DNA from: Haliclona indistincta
Lineage: Eukaryota; Porifera; Demospongiae; Haplosclerida; Chalinidae
NCBI GenBank assembly: GCA_964017065.1
Contig: OZ024784.1
Location: forward strand, 12,195,152 to 12,259,151
Reading direction: 5' to 3'
DNA: 64,000 nucleotides
The notes under the pieces were generated by a model. That model was not told the origin of the DNA. It ran no database searches and saw nothing but the letters and a program-made list of their open reading frames with translations. The position numbers were made by a program, and so were the translations under genes. The stretch's first letter is position 1; the number at the start of each line of letters is the position of its first letter. Positions 25,136 to 38,771 of this stretch are shown here, one piece after another.

Positions 25136-28100
25136 AGCAGCCACATAGGGTCTTCTATTGCCACGCAAATTAAACAATGTAAAGAGATCATAAGAGATTA
25201 AGTTAATGCCTACTTTGGAAATTTCTTCTTTTTGTTGAACAGTCTCTCTAAAAAACTCTACAATAAGAACAGGAACAGTAAAATTTACCCAACAACTAAG
25301 CAACATGACATGACTTCCTCTATAGCAAGAAGCTAGCCATATAACTACAAAGGAAGTAATAATGTTGATAAATACCTTTTTCCTGTTCTGTGGTTGTGTT
25401 GTTAAGTCACCAGTTGATCCCAAAGTTGAGCTGCATTCGCTGCCACTGGAATAAGTGTCATCTACTGAATGAAAGGTTGATGAAACACGATGCAACAGTG
25501 GACTATCCAGTGAGAGTGTGTCCTGAATCTCCTGGTACAAATCTTCACTTGAATATGCTGTGTTGTGCAGTGACCGAATTGATGATTGATTAGGAGCATT
25601 CGATAGATCTTCATCAATAGCAGCGAGTAAGTTAGGTACGGAGTGTGATTTCCCATTGACAAGATTAGTCAGTGGACTCCTCGATCTCGGATTCTCTGAA
25701 ACTCTTACAGTTTCTTGAGCAAAGAGACGATTGTCAAGGTGGGAGCAATCATTGTATTGCTGATCTTGCGTCATAATAGACTGCTTGCTGCCTACAGTGA
25801 TTCTCCTGATGGCACTGGCACTTCTGGGTGCTGGCACAGGCACTTCACAGGTGCGGTGCTTTGATTTAGTAACAGCAAGAGTAGCGAAATGTAATCGCTC
25901 TGGTGCAGAATACTTCCTGGGTATGAGTGGCAGTTGAGAGGTTGTTTTCTGGTGAAAACTACTATAATTATTCATAACCACCACAGGAGCAGGTGCAGGT
26001 ACTGGTATCATAGTGATGTATTCATTTTCAGGTATGGTCGCATAGTCATCTTCGTCATCTTCTTCAAGCACAACACTTGTAGGTGTCAGTGGTTCAGATG
26101 CAGTTCTTAGCTTGACTTGTGGAGGAGTGTTGACCGGAGAGATGTTTCCAATACCAAGCAACACTGGAACACCACCAACTGGTTTTTTCGCTCTGTTTTC
26201 CTCTTTTGAAGGGGCCGTTGCTGTGGTTTGAGAATTCCTCAAATCAGGATGTCCAAATCGGCTAACTGCCATCATAACATCTTCTCTATTCAGAGCAACC
26301 ACATGCTCAAAAGACTCTGTAGAAGAAATCACAAAGAGCTAGTATTTTTACTGCAGTTACTCGTGCATGATTTACCATCACTGCCTTGCTGAATCTGGTT
26401 AAGTAAACGTGTCAAAAGAACTCTTTGCTCAGCTTGTGTGGCAAGCATTGGTGTTGTTCTGTATAGTTACAATGTAAGCGTAAGTTCAATTAACTTAAGT
26501 CTATCTCCACCTTTTTCGAGATGTATAACCTCTAAAGACACTTTGAATAAGAACAGCTTTGTCTTCCATGTTTTTCATCAGTTTATTAAGTACTTCTTGG
26601 TGATAGTAGCGTAGAAACACCTGTACAATGCAATATGAGTCAAGTTGCATTATAAGTGATGAACCTACCCTTGACTTTCCAAGCTTCCAACCGATAATTC
26701 CAGCCTTATTCAAGATTGTTACACAAGTAGCTTCACAATGTCTGATATCCTAGTACATGTATCAATAGTTTACAGTGTACGTCACAATTTTATACCTTTT
26801 CAGTGAACTTAAAGGCAATGTTTCTGTAGTCTCGAACAAAATCAGAGAAGTAGGGACGATAGGCAAATCCCTCTCTTCTTACTCTCACTGCTTCTAACAT
26901 TCCTGTATATCTGCAGAAACAACACATTGAGTATTGCTGACAAATTATGTTGTTTTACCTCAATTGTTTTGACACAAAATCGTTGTCGAAGTGATTTGGA
27001 AGGCATTGAACATTGGGTTTTATACATCTACAGATTGTGGAGAAGACTTGTAAACATGAACCTTCTTCCCTTACAATCTGATATGCAAAGAGTGTTTACA
27101 GAAGTTCAACTTTTGTCATCAGCCACAGGATAGCCTAGCTAATATGTGGCATGATGCATATTCCTCTCATGCTCTTTCATGCACTTGTGACTTAATGTCT
27201 CTATTTCTACATTATTTGTAAGCTCATTTTACCTGATGAAATGTGGTGAAGCTGACAAAATTCTTTCCATTAATTTTTCTAGAGACTCACGGAAGTGACT
27301 GCTTACTGTAGCCATTTTACGCTTTCGTTTTGCAAATGATCTCGTCTTTTTTCTTCTTACTGACATTTTCTTCATTACAGACTTTTGACTAAAGTAATAA
27401 TAAAAGTTTGTTTGCTGTAATGCATGGATGGTATTATTAACCTTGGCTTGAGTTTTATGTTGTCGTTCAATACACTAACAGAAGTGTCTTGCCGTCGAGA
27501 GAACAGTGCCTTCACCAGCTTGAGCTGTGAAAATTTTAAAACTCCCATGACAGGGTCTGGTAAAGAGTCTCTATTCTTGTCAAGGAAGCCTTGAGCATGA
27601 TAGGTTACCTAATTCAATAGTAACAACTTAGGGATTTAGTTGCTGTGTGTACTCACATCACCAGCATAGTGTTTAACAGTGAAAACAAGTGCATTTCCTT
27701 TGTGAGGCTGATACTTAGACTGAGGAGAAAAACTATCTCTATAGCGTTGTAATAGAGCTGCTTCACTGCCCTGATGAAAGTGTTCAATAAACAATAATAA
27801 CTGTGTATTTCACATACATTACTTCTGCACTGCTCATCAAGGAGAGAAAATACACCAATTGGTCGGCTAAGAAACAGCTGGAGAACAGGCTGATTGTCCT
27901 GATATTTGATGTCTAAACCCTCTAGTCCTTCCTTGCTGTATTCCTCCTGCCATGAAATCCCACACAATAATTCATTACAAGTACATGCATTGTAATATAC
28001 CTTCTCCATAGTGAAGATCTGTGTGTTGAAATACTGCTGCAATTGTTCATTGGCAAGGTTAATGCATAATTGCTCAAAAGAGTTTGTTTGAAAATTCTCA

Positions 28101-30095
28101 AATCCAAATATGTCTAGAATACCTGTAAATGTACAAGTATACTCAACCATATAATTCCTGATTCTCTTACCAATGCCAATCGTTTCCTTTCTGTCTTGTG
28201 GTTGAAGGTATTCGTTGATGTGAGCAACTATCCAGTGAAATAGTCGTGAATATAGTGCCTTAGCCATTGCATCTCTGACATCAGCAGCTTTTCTGCAGGA
28301 ATACAACTTGTCTACAGACTCTCCTATAAGTTGGAAAAATAATGGGGTAAACTATACATACATAGACAGACCTCTTGTTGTTGTCCTGAGTGTGGTAAGT
28401 GCAAAGCACAGATCGTCATCGTTGTCTATCTGCAACAGCTGAGCAGCAATGCGAGGTGATGTTTGTTTATTGATTACTGTAGCTGTGTCATCACTTCTAG
28501 GAGCAGCAACAAAATCCTGAAATGATTCATAATGCATGGTTAGTCAGTAGTAATTGGCATTTACAAACAGTAGCTACTCATTCATGCTTCTATGTTACCA
28601 GAAAGGTAATACGTGATTTGTTGAATACAATTGCAAGGTATCTAAAGCATCCATATTAACTCACAATGTCTCCTATATGAAGTATAGCTGCCAAAACCTT
28701 CACCACTTGCTGTATGTCTTCTTTTGCAAATCCCATACTTTCCATGGAACTGAGAACACTCAAAAAAGAATCTCTATAGATATTTGGATACAAAAGACAG
28801 TCATAAAAAGCAAGCTGTTAAAGTTGATATCCTACCTATTCTCAGCTGAGTGACAATCTGACTGCAGACTAGTAGATGACTTGAGGTAACGATGCTTGCT
28901 TGGGTTCTAAAAAAACACAGCAGGAAGATTACAGTCATCTCTGAATTATTGTAACTGCTACATTTGCAACATTGCTTTAACAACACTAAGCTATCAAAAA
29001 GATGTACTCCAACTGTAGTAGAGGTAAACAATGCCTCTAATGAGTGAACCCATGCCAGCAGAGTCTATCTCACTTGTTCATTAAGACCACAAATAATGGA
29101 CACAACCACAGAACTATCACAATACTACTAACAATATTGCATGGAAATGATCTATAGACCAACCTGGAGATACAATTTGTTGGCGTCTTCAGACGACAGT
29201 CCAGCAAACATATAGTAGAAAATGTGATAATTACGCTCCTGTGTGAATACAGCATAAATATTGTACAATAAAAGGCAGGCAACAAGAATCACCCCAACAG
29301 GTTGGAAGCAAAGTCGTGACTTTTCGAGTAAATACTCTTCTAACCCTACTCCCTTGATACGACCATTTTGAGAGAAAAGCAGCTGAACAAACTTCCCAAA
29401 ACGAGAGGAATTCTTGTTCAGTACAGTGCTAGCATTGCCAAAGGCTTCCAGGATTGGGTTCAACTGGGTGGAGAAAGAAAACAGAATACTCACATGTGCT
29501 CATGCACACAATTACCATAATTCTGAAAATGTATTGGAGCAGTACAGTACCTGTATTATTTTCTCTTGTAGTTGCCTACCAAGTCCAGCAGAAGGGCACA
29601 TGTTCATTAACTGTGAAAAAGATAACAACTCAGTCCTGTTCCGAATTAATTTTTTTGTGCGACATAGACAAGACATGGCAGTAGTGGTATGATGAACACT
29701 ATTGTATTAAGAGTCTCAAGTTTGAAGTATACCTGTTGCATGATTCTCTTAGCAGATTCTGTCTTCCCTGCACCACTCTCACCACTGATCACACAGACCT
29801 GATCTCGCTTGCTATGTATCATAGACGTGAAAGCACGAGCTGCTACACGATACACATGTGGCACCATCTTTCCAGCGTCAGGACTGGTGTAGGCTGCAGA
29901 CCATCTGTCATCATAGATTGGGAGCCTTCTGAACGGATTAACTGCAACCAGAATGTCTCCAACATCGGTGTATATTCGATCAATATGATAACGCTGGCCT
30001 ATCTTGGCAAGAAGACTCGTCTCGTTTAGCTCAGGTAGAACTGTAAGGTTGTCCTCTTCAGATCGTAGCTGCCACGGCTCTCGTTCTCTGTCCAT
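24425..30095 (-). CDS. Unconventional myosin with one IQ motif and C-terminal SH2-like domain
   Basis: Twenty-three exons join in frame to 1248 residues. The motor starts near the N-terminus with P-loop GESGAGKT (105-112), switch [11 protein letters not shown], switch [10 protein letters not shown], actin-binding elements ([16 protein letters not shown]) and [19 protein letters not shown]. Loop 2 is unusually basic ([14 protein letters not shown]). One IQ motif follows ([15 protein letters not shown], about 730). A 314-residue exon encodes a disordered tail with VPAPAP and acidic runs. The C-terminal 120 residues read as an SH2 domain: [51 protein letters not shown]. In the FLVRES position it has YLIFTG, so the phosphotyrosine Arg is Phe1145. 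The protein ends in VPLPPC, a possible SH3 ligand. The motor looks catalytically complete; the class is not assigned. Confidence 0.9.
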
Positions 30096-30609
30096 GATTT
30101 AATGTTATTTACGGAGCAACTACATTGATGGAGATTTATAAGCTGATTCCCCGAAGACGTAGGCAGGCTAGTCCTGTGCAAGGCGTGGCTTGAATAGTTG
30201 CTTTGCTGCAGCTTCAATATTAATCTCACCCACTCTCAAGTATCAAATCTCCAAAAACAGCATGCACGTAGAAACTCCACCTCACCACAACATCAATCCA
30301 TGCCACAAGAATGGTGGCTTTACACCATAAACACCGTATATACAACTTGTAAAGTATGTGTGCCAACAGAAGCCAGACGACAATCATGCAGGTTTTGCAC
30401 ACTAGTTGATTGGCTGGCATTTTCGATGGTTTTGATCGGGCTGTAGTCAGGAAATGCTCACAATTTTATTTGCCAATTCAGAATGATTTTTGTGTAATGC
30501 TATGCTATGTCGAATCGAATGTCGACTACATGTACATGCAGCCAGTCCTCTTTGCACCGCTTTGCACGTGGACGTTTGACCACACCTCTTTCTCACAAAC
30601 CCTGCAAGC
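30096..30609. promoter_or_regulatory. Divergent promoter of myosin and DCAF17
   Basis: 514 bp between the two start codons, with no coding sequence. Shared regulation is inferred from position only. Confidence 0.45.
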
Positions 30610-32919
30610 ATGATGCGTAGAGGGAGTTTTTATTCGAGAACTAAGCTACCAATATTCTGGTTACTAGCGGAGAGAGAATATGTATTAGATGAACACTACA
30701 GAGATCAGCTAACTTGCAGCATGATGCACTCACTTATTCTACAGGTAAGATATGAACAACACGTGCATGTGTTGGATGCATCTGCGCAACTATTAAATTT
30801 TACTCTTTGCAGCCATCGATGGAATTTCAGCATGTATGGACAAAGACATCTCAGCAGCCTGTTTGCATTGGAATGGATAGGTATAATTGTGAAAAATAAT
30901 AGCAATGAGTTGTGTGTCTGTCTGTATACAGGCGTATTTACTTCAATAACCACAAGGAGTGTTATTTCAAGCAAGTACATCACTACCTAATAGTTAGTAG
31001 AGTTATGAACATTTTCTATAGTGATGGATGCAATGGTGTGCCGCATAAACTCTATCAATTAATCCAAAATGATGGTTCCAAGATATGGGCTGTGATTTCT
31101 TACCATTGTCACATAGTACGTCTTGTTTGTTTTCACCACCTCTCTTCGATATTTTAACAGCGCTGTAAACCAACTACTGATGAAGAGAAAGAGGTGTGTC
31201 TTCTTGTACTTACCTCTGATGGGTTTTTGAAAGTTCTCAATGCTGACACTGGTGCTGTCCTTCGCTCTATCTACATCTCCACGGAAGTTGTTTTCAGGTA
31301 CGTACTGTTTGGTCACTCTAATGAAAGTTACAATCTATATTTAGGTATCTGCAATGGGCTGACTATGTCAATACTGTACAGATTAAAAGTGTTCAAGCAG
31401 CCAGACAACAGAATGTAGTGAGTATCACAAATATTGTTGCTTGTGGATCTTGTACATTATGTGCATCAGCCAATGCCTCCTGGGACCAGGGCAGGAAGAG
31501 TCATGTCAATTATGATCTTTAAGATTCATCCTCTTGAAGTGGTTGCATACATGCACATTGATAAGCAGGTAATAGACTAGAAACACTCGGTTCATGTCTC
31601 CATTCTGGTCGATACAGGTGTTTGGAGATGTGCGTGATGTATCGGTCACAGAAGATTTACTGATAGTTATCTTACACAATAGAACCATACGGTTTTATAG
31701 CTTTGCCTGGATACTGGAAAACGTAAGCAAAAATTTAGTGACGGAAACTTATGCAGTACAGAACTCAGATTAGCAATCAGTTGAGTGTTTCATGTAGTGT
31801 CGGATTGCTAATGTGAAACTTGGAATGAAATTTGACACTGACCGTGGATCTTTCATTCCTGGTGTTTACCCTAACAGTATACCAGTCACCATAATGGTAA
31901 AAGGTGAGCAACAAGAAACCACACATTCCTTTACATACTGTGTGTATACTGTCTCAGAGGCCCCTCCTATGCTCTTTGAAACTGTTTGTAATCCTGAAGT
32001 GGGAGTCAGTTTTGGTGGAGTACCAACAGTCTATATCCACAGCCCTAAATCAAGAACTTCCAGTGAGTTTATGGTTCGTTCCTTGTCTACAGGACAGCTG
32101 GTGAGATTATGTTGATTACTACAGTCTTTAGTAAGCATGTATTCGATACACAGGTTGGTAGACTGGCAAGCAACACACTAACGTTTCATCCAGATGTAGC
32201 TGAGTTCCATTTTGAAGACTATCAGCGTCTACTACACATTAGCGGTATTGAGCTTAGGTTAGTATTCAGAACAGCTTCATAACTATGCAACTGTGTGTGT
32301 GTGTAGTTGTTACAAAGTTGTATGCCATCCGCAAAAGGGACAAACTCTTGAGCTCTTGTACAATACCAACTTCAGGAAGGAGCACGAGGAAGAGGACACA
32401 GTAAAATAATTCAAGCATGTGTCTTAACTATTCCTACTCTTCCACAGCTTCAAGTGTCTAGTAGAGGTCGTTTGATTCAGAAAAGGAAGCGTCCAGTCGA
32501 TGCATACATTGATGACTTCTCTGTGAGTATCAGATATAATCTCGAGTACTATATCACAATCTAACAGTCGGCTATTCAAGACTTGGACTATGAGAATGAG
32601 CTTGAGTTGCTGTATGCAGTGGTGACTCAAGCTGACGGGTGCGATGAGACTATTGCCTCATTGTGCTTTATTGATGATCAAAATGGACAGATAAACAAGA
32701 CAGTAAATTTGACTACTTGGAATCATGTAAGAAGTCTGCTAAGTGCTATAAACATAGCTCTTCTATTGAACACATTATTAGAATGTTGGAAACAGTGTCT
32801 ACTATGAACTCGACTGCATTTTGCATTTAGAACAGAGTGGAAGTACGAATAAGTGCCATTTTTATCAACTAACAAGAAGACCATTCAATAGAGATACTGT
32901 GTCAATAATAGATAAATAA
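30610..32919 (+). CDS. DCAF17: DDB1- and CUL4-associated factor 17
   Basis: Fourteen exons (first 30610-30744, last 32782-32919) encode 539 residues; the human protein has 520. Diagnostic blocks in order: FQHVWTKTSQQPVC, GMDRRIYFNNHKEC, SDGFLKVLNADTGAVLRSIY, FKIHPLEVVAYMHIDKQVFG, LIVILHNRTIRFYSF, PMLFETVCNPEVGVSFGG, DYENELELLYAVVTQ and YYELDCILHLEQSG. The family is a probable substrate receptor of CUL4-DDB1 ubiquitin ligases, nuclear or nucleolar in mammals. The first exon is little conserved, so MM versus M as start is open. The last exon is chosen at the acceptor before AATGTTGG, because the nearer AG would stop after three codons. Confidence 0.9.
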
Positions 32920-32938
32920 TATTATGTGGTCGATATCA

Positions 32939-35900
32939 CTATTTGTTCGTTTTCCGCTTCTTGTGGGATCCAGTAGTTGTGCTATGCAAAAATAATAACA
33001 ATTATAAAAGTGTGATGGGAACAGGTTACTGGAGTCACCTTTGATAACACAGTTCTGCTACCTTCAGAGCCATCCTGCACACACCAGGTGAAGGATGCTG
33101 TGACAGATTCTCAGCAGCAGTTGCAAGCTGTGGTAACACAAGCTGCTGTGGTGGTATAATATAGGAGATAGGACATGTGATGTAGTAACAGTTACCTTGT
33201 CATTGAATGCTCGCAGTGTCTTGATCAGTTTAATAGTAAGAGTCAGTGTTGGCTTGAGATGTGACTGCACAAGATCCTCTTGAGACGTCCAATTATCCAC
33301 CATAACCTGCTGCAACTGGAGTGCGCATGCTGAGAGATGGTTGCTCACCACCTGATGAGCAACAACACAGTTATATTAGGCATACATTAACACTAGTAGT
33401 GTACCTCAGCTGGGACCTTCTGTGCTAGCAGTAGTATCATCAAGTTACACACTTCTACCTGACATGAAAAACAGAAGAGTAAACAAGTTCATGATCACAG
33501 ATCACAACTTTAGACTAAAAGAGTCCCACAACTGGGGATTATGTCAAGTAGCCCACCATGCCTATTTTTGCCTTAACCTGATGAACCTATCCCACTCACA
33601 CATGCATACCATACCTTTTTATAGTTGCTGGAAGCCAATGGAAGACTCTTTACCATATCATTAAACAGCTCCCATGCAAGATCCTAGGAGAGACAATAGA
33701 ATCAAGTTCGGATTACTAAGTTAACAATCATACATTCAACAAGTACTACATTGTTCCCCAATTTTTATCAACGCACGCTTCACCCCTCTTGAAAAAAATT
33801 AATTCTAGATTAGAGCCAGGAAAAAGGTATTGGCACACAAGTATGCCGAGCAGTAAATTGAGCTGAGGAGTCTATCTAAGACATGGTAGCATGGACTGGT
33901 ACCACTGATGATGATAACCTAGCACCATACAAGCAAAGACAGAATGAGCTAAGTGTGGTGAAGGGATGTGTATTATGGGGAAGCCGTGTTGTAGTACCAA
34001 CAGCTGCTACTCCATTATGTGTGCTTCATTTCAATATTTTGTGCGTTAACAACATAATAATATGCTGTATAATATGAGAATAAGAACTCACTGGATGTCT
34101 TTCGATGTAGGCTTTGAATATTGAAAATGGTACATTGGAGTTCCTATTGAAAATACACAAAGTGAGCAAAACAGATTACAGCCAAATTCACTTCTTTGTG
34201 ACAGCATGTTGTAGAGAGCAAGAGAACAGCTTAGTAACTCTGTCAACATCAAGAACACCTGTCTGGTATAACACAATGGAACCATAGTTACATGTAGCGA
34301 TATTGTCTACCTTCGCCGTAGAGGGTTGTACAGGGGCTTCAAGTTGCTTGCGTTTGCGAGCTGATCGTGTAGACAATGGAGATATGGCAGGAATTGGCTG
34401 AATTCGTCTCAATATTTTAATCTATGGGAAAACTTAATACATAATTATTACAAGCAAAAAAAGAACGGCTTACAATAAACATCGATGAGTTGACGAAATG
34501 CGAACCAGACTTTCTACCTAATAAGAGAAGAACTAGTAAAATGCAAAAAGTAATCTTAAAACCTTTCTGGAGTAATGATAAGAGTTCTTCCAACACATCA
34601 TGAACATGGTTGCTGTTCACCTCAGAAGGACACTGCAAACAAAGATATGAGAGGGTGGTAAACACACATAGCAATAATGTGTATCCATAACTGACTCTTT
34701 TCACATGACAAAGTTTGTCCAGTACAGATGCTGCTCTGTCAGATAATGGATTAGAGTTTGTCTTTCCAGCGACATAGCTTGCCACAGTTACAAGTGGAAC
34801 CAAAAGATCCTGTAGCACAACTATGATTTCAAAAAAAAACAGATTGCTAGACTCACAAATATAGCCTCATTAGTCGATTGCTTTTTCACGTACACTTCAA
34901 CTAGATCCAGTATTCTAGAGATGTTAACACAATCATGATTACAGCAGAAGTTGAACCCAACAGTACCTCATTCTGAAATACATTACAGTAGTAGAATCCG
35001 CTGAAAAAAACTCAGTTAACAACACATCTGCTAATGCAACATAAATGTACCTTTTGCTTGCTTTTTGACATTTGATGCAGCTCTTCTACGAAACACAGCC
35101 GAAAGTGCTCTGTCTACAGTTTCCATAGTCTCTTCATCCATAGAACTGTCTCCAATAGAACTCTTAGTGAGACCATAGTTAGAATTGGTACAGAGTTGCT
35201 TGTACATTATTGCTAACCTGGTCGGAATCACATACTGCCAGAGTGCCAAGAGCTTCTCTTATCTCAGCTCTCATTTCAGCATCTGCATCATAAAATTGAC
35301 TCCCCAAAGCATCATCCATGTCTTCATCTTCTTCCTCATCACTACTACTATCATTATCTTCATCATCATCATCATCATCATCTTCACACTCAGATACTTC
35401 ATCCTCATCCTTCATCAGTTCATTGATATTTTGTGGCTGCAATGCCTGCACGAGGTAACACAGCAAGTCATCGTATTGAACCACAACATCTCAATCATGC
35501 TCACATTTACGATCAATTGCAAGGCCTCACTAGACACATTACAAGACACTAGCAGAAAAGCACATTTAACTACATTCTTCCACAACTGCAGTGGACGAGA
35601 CAGGAGCTCGAGCAACTGGTCGATCAGCACCTCCACCCAGTCAATTGTTTTGGTCTTTCCCTTCTTCCTGGGTGTCTTCACTAGTGAGGCTACCATGTTC
35701 GAGTGGCAGAGAACCAGTTCCTGCAACAGAGACAATGGTTTTTTTCGGAACTAAGTAAGACACACTGACTTCTAGTATGTGTTGGTTTCGCTCAGTTTCC
35801 CAGAGAGACTCAAGAGATACCATTGATATCAACAGCAAGAAAGCTGACTCGGCAGATTGCAGCTCTTCCTATGGTTGTAGAGAATATCTTAGAAACACAC

Positions 35901-38343
35901 TCTAGTCAATGCCACACCTTTTCCTTTAACTGCCTTACTAAAGACATAGCAGACTGCCACACCTCCATAAACTGCACAGACAATAATTGAAAAAAACTTG
36001 ATTTAGCAATAGGCAATATTGACCTTTTCAGTAAATTCTAGAGCAGGAACAACATCAGGAGAGGACAGGAGATCCTACATGCAGACATGTTAGTGTGATA
36101 CAGTAATGGCTGTGTCAAGGTCATACCTGAGCATAACAGGCTAACTCCAGATACCAAGGAGCATCAGCTGTTTCACCTGTACGACAAGATATGAACCACT
36201 GACTGGCGTGACTGACTGGCACACTTGAATCACCTGATGACCTAGTCACACTGAGCTCAGTCAACAAGCTCAACAAGCTGGATCTACAGTTCATCTTCAC
36301 CTCATCGCTAGGGGGAGTAACCATACTGACCTAGAGTGGAAATATAATATTGTACCTAGTCACACAGCACTGTACTTACACTGCCGGCTTCCAAGTTAGT
36401 GCAACTACCAGTAAACACAGAGTTGAGCAACAGAAACTTTGCTGCCGGTAGCATCCATAACACACTCTTAGATGCAGGATATGATCTTCCCATATTCTGC
36501 AACTGTGTAGCAAATTATTATGATAAGGTCTCCATAACAAAAATAGGCAGCACCTTCCTGATGGCACATTTATTGGTAGACTGTGAATCCTTGGAACTAT
36601 TTTTGTAAGAATAATGCATCACAGGTTATTAACATGCACTTACTCTCTAGGAGGGCTGGACACAGACTTTATGATGCTTTGTGTGTAGCTCAGTAATGAA
36701 GAGGGTGAGACCTGACAACACAGACATTACAATAACTGATCTGCTTGGTGGTTGCTTACTTTTTCTTTCAGCTTCTTAATGGTGTCAGTCTTTGTAAGAG
36801 CATCAAAACGAGAAGCCCTGAACAGAAAACAACAGCACTAGTTGCAGTATTACAGCAGTGTGCATGTACCTTGCTAGCAGTTGTAAGATGATCTCAACTA
36901 CTACACCAGAATCAGCCAACAACACTGCTTCATTAGCAAGATGCTCCAACTGTTAAGAATGGAGGAATTATAGTTGTTCCAATGTGCAAGGCTTACAAAG
37001 TGGTTGGCTGCGGTACTCAATAGATTATCCTTCTTATGCAAATTGTTAATGACACAGCGTATCACTCCAGGAGAGAACACCACCTCCACCTCAGACACTG
37101 TTAGCGATGGTAGAAGAGTTTCAACAAGTTTTAATGCAAGGTATCTCCTCTCATGACTGGATGGGAGCAGGTTACCTGTGAGGGTAGCCATATAAAGCTA
37201 CAATTATTACTATAGTACTTGCCTTCAACAACAGTCTCCCAAAAATCATCAAAATTGTTCTGTCTGACCAGTGGCAGCAGTTCAGTCCATACCACATGAA
37301 TATTTGGATGAGATTTTGAGGAATCCTGAAAAACACTTAAAACATTGTTTATCAGCAGTGTTACTGCATGCCTTCAGCAGTTCAGCCATTTTGTCAAAAT
37401 TACAAGGTTCGTGTAGCTTTGAGCAATCTAAACTGTCAGTCAACAAGTCTTGAAACCACTTGGACTATAAAAAAAATTATTATCAAACACAATGTTAATC
37501 TAAAATGCTGTTTTATTACTTTGAAAAATCGTTTCTGAAGACACAGCAACAGATAAAGCAACTCTGGAGAGCACTTCTCCCATCGAATCTTTGACTCAAA
37601 AGTGGAAAGTAATGAACGTACAACTGTCTCTTCTGCATCTTTAAGCAAAAGTGACAAACCAACGGCACATAGCTCTTGAAGAAAAGACTTTTGGTTCCAG
37701 AGAGTGACTAATTCTTTTGCTACCTTCAATACATCCTCCTGAGAGAGGAGAGATACAGTTAGTATTCAGCTGTAGTATGAGAACATACAGGATCGACCAG
37801 ACGCCCTGACTGAATCAACACCAGAAGAGTAAATGCATGACCAAAATAGACTCCTCTTTCATCCTATAAAACATGACCACACAAATAATACACAACATTT
37901 TAAAAAATCTAGTCATGTGCGTGACAATAACGAGTGGTACAATATCGACCTGTGCTTTGAGTCCTCCATTATGCTGCATGTGTTTCTTGATAAGTCGAAA
38001 GACATTGTCCACACTAACACTAGAGCTCATAGACAACACCTACTAGCCCGCCAAGAAAGAAGGCATTTCCTAAAATCAGCCGAAGAATCTCACCTCACAC
38101 AAAGCAGTAAAGTAGCCATGTCGAGCTCCCTTTCGATTGGAGGCGAGCCCCTTCACAAGCCGAGCAACACAGTAGTCCAAATCCGCCCTTCCCTCCTATT
38201 TACCATAAAATTGCAGCATTATTAATATTATTTACAAAATTGGAGACCTTGAGTTCGTTTAACAGTAGCAATGCACTCTGGACACGTTCTTCCTCGACAG
38301 TAGAGGAGAGATCCCAAAACAACTGCATAAAACTAGTCGCCAT
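32939..38343 (-). CDS. MYBBP1A: Myb-binding protein 1A / DNA polymerase phi (POL5) homologue
   Basis: A many-exon minus-strand gene starting MATSFMQLFWDLSSTVEEER and reading EGRADLDYCVARLVKGLASN, KGARHGYFTALCE, then DERGVYFGHAFTLLVLIQSG. These match the N-terminal HEAT-like region of MYBBP1A/Pol5 in order. A long acidic block lies at 35400-35300 (DEDEVSECEDDDDDDDE and a second acidic run), as in the family, followed by QFYDADAEMRAEIREALG. The product ends in SHKKRKTNK, a nuclear/nucleolar signal. Family role: nucleolar factor in rRNA gene transcription and ribosome production. Not every exon boundary in 33000-38000 was resolved. The intron at about 33685-34090 is the largest. A further in-frame Met lies upstream at 38388. 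Confidence 0.92.
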
Positions 38344-38352
38344 GGCGCAACA

Positions 38353-38518
38353 CGTGTGTGAATCCGGATAACACAGTAAATTGAACACAAACGGAAAACA
38401 AAAAAATTATTATTCATAATAATAATAATTATTATTATTATTTTGTGATGAATGAATTATGATACAAACAGTCTAACTGCTAGCAAGGAAACATGCATGA
38501 TGACAGATGACATTATTC
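38353..38518. other. Intergenic interval, MYBBP1A promoter / carrier 3' end
   Basis: 166 bp between tandem minus-strand genes. It contains an AT palindrome (AATAATAATAATTATTATT) at about 38415-38440. Confidence 0.4.
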
Positions 38519-38720
38519 TTAGAGGGTAGTCTCTTTATAGCGTGGTATTAGCTTGACAATGGTCTCATAAGTACAAAACATGATAGCATGGTAAGGAAGA
38601 ACTCGAATGAGATGAGCAGACATTCCTCCATAAAGTCCAACAGCTCCTTCTTCTTTCCAAACAGTCATCAGTGTCTGAAAGAATGAATGATACCTGGAGA
38701 AAAAAGATTTCCATCACAGT

Positions 38721-38771
<51 letters not shown>

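Noticed and set aside
31418..31529. Broken reading frame in DCAF17
   Set aside because: Splicing from GTA|GTGAGT to the acceptor at 31469 gives PMPPGTRAGRVMSIMIFKIH in frame.
35185..35754. 189-codon plus-strand ORF rich in Ile and Phe
   Set aside because: Antisense of the acidic Asp/Glu-rich coding region of MYBBP1A (GAT/GAA repeats read backwards).
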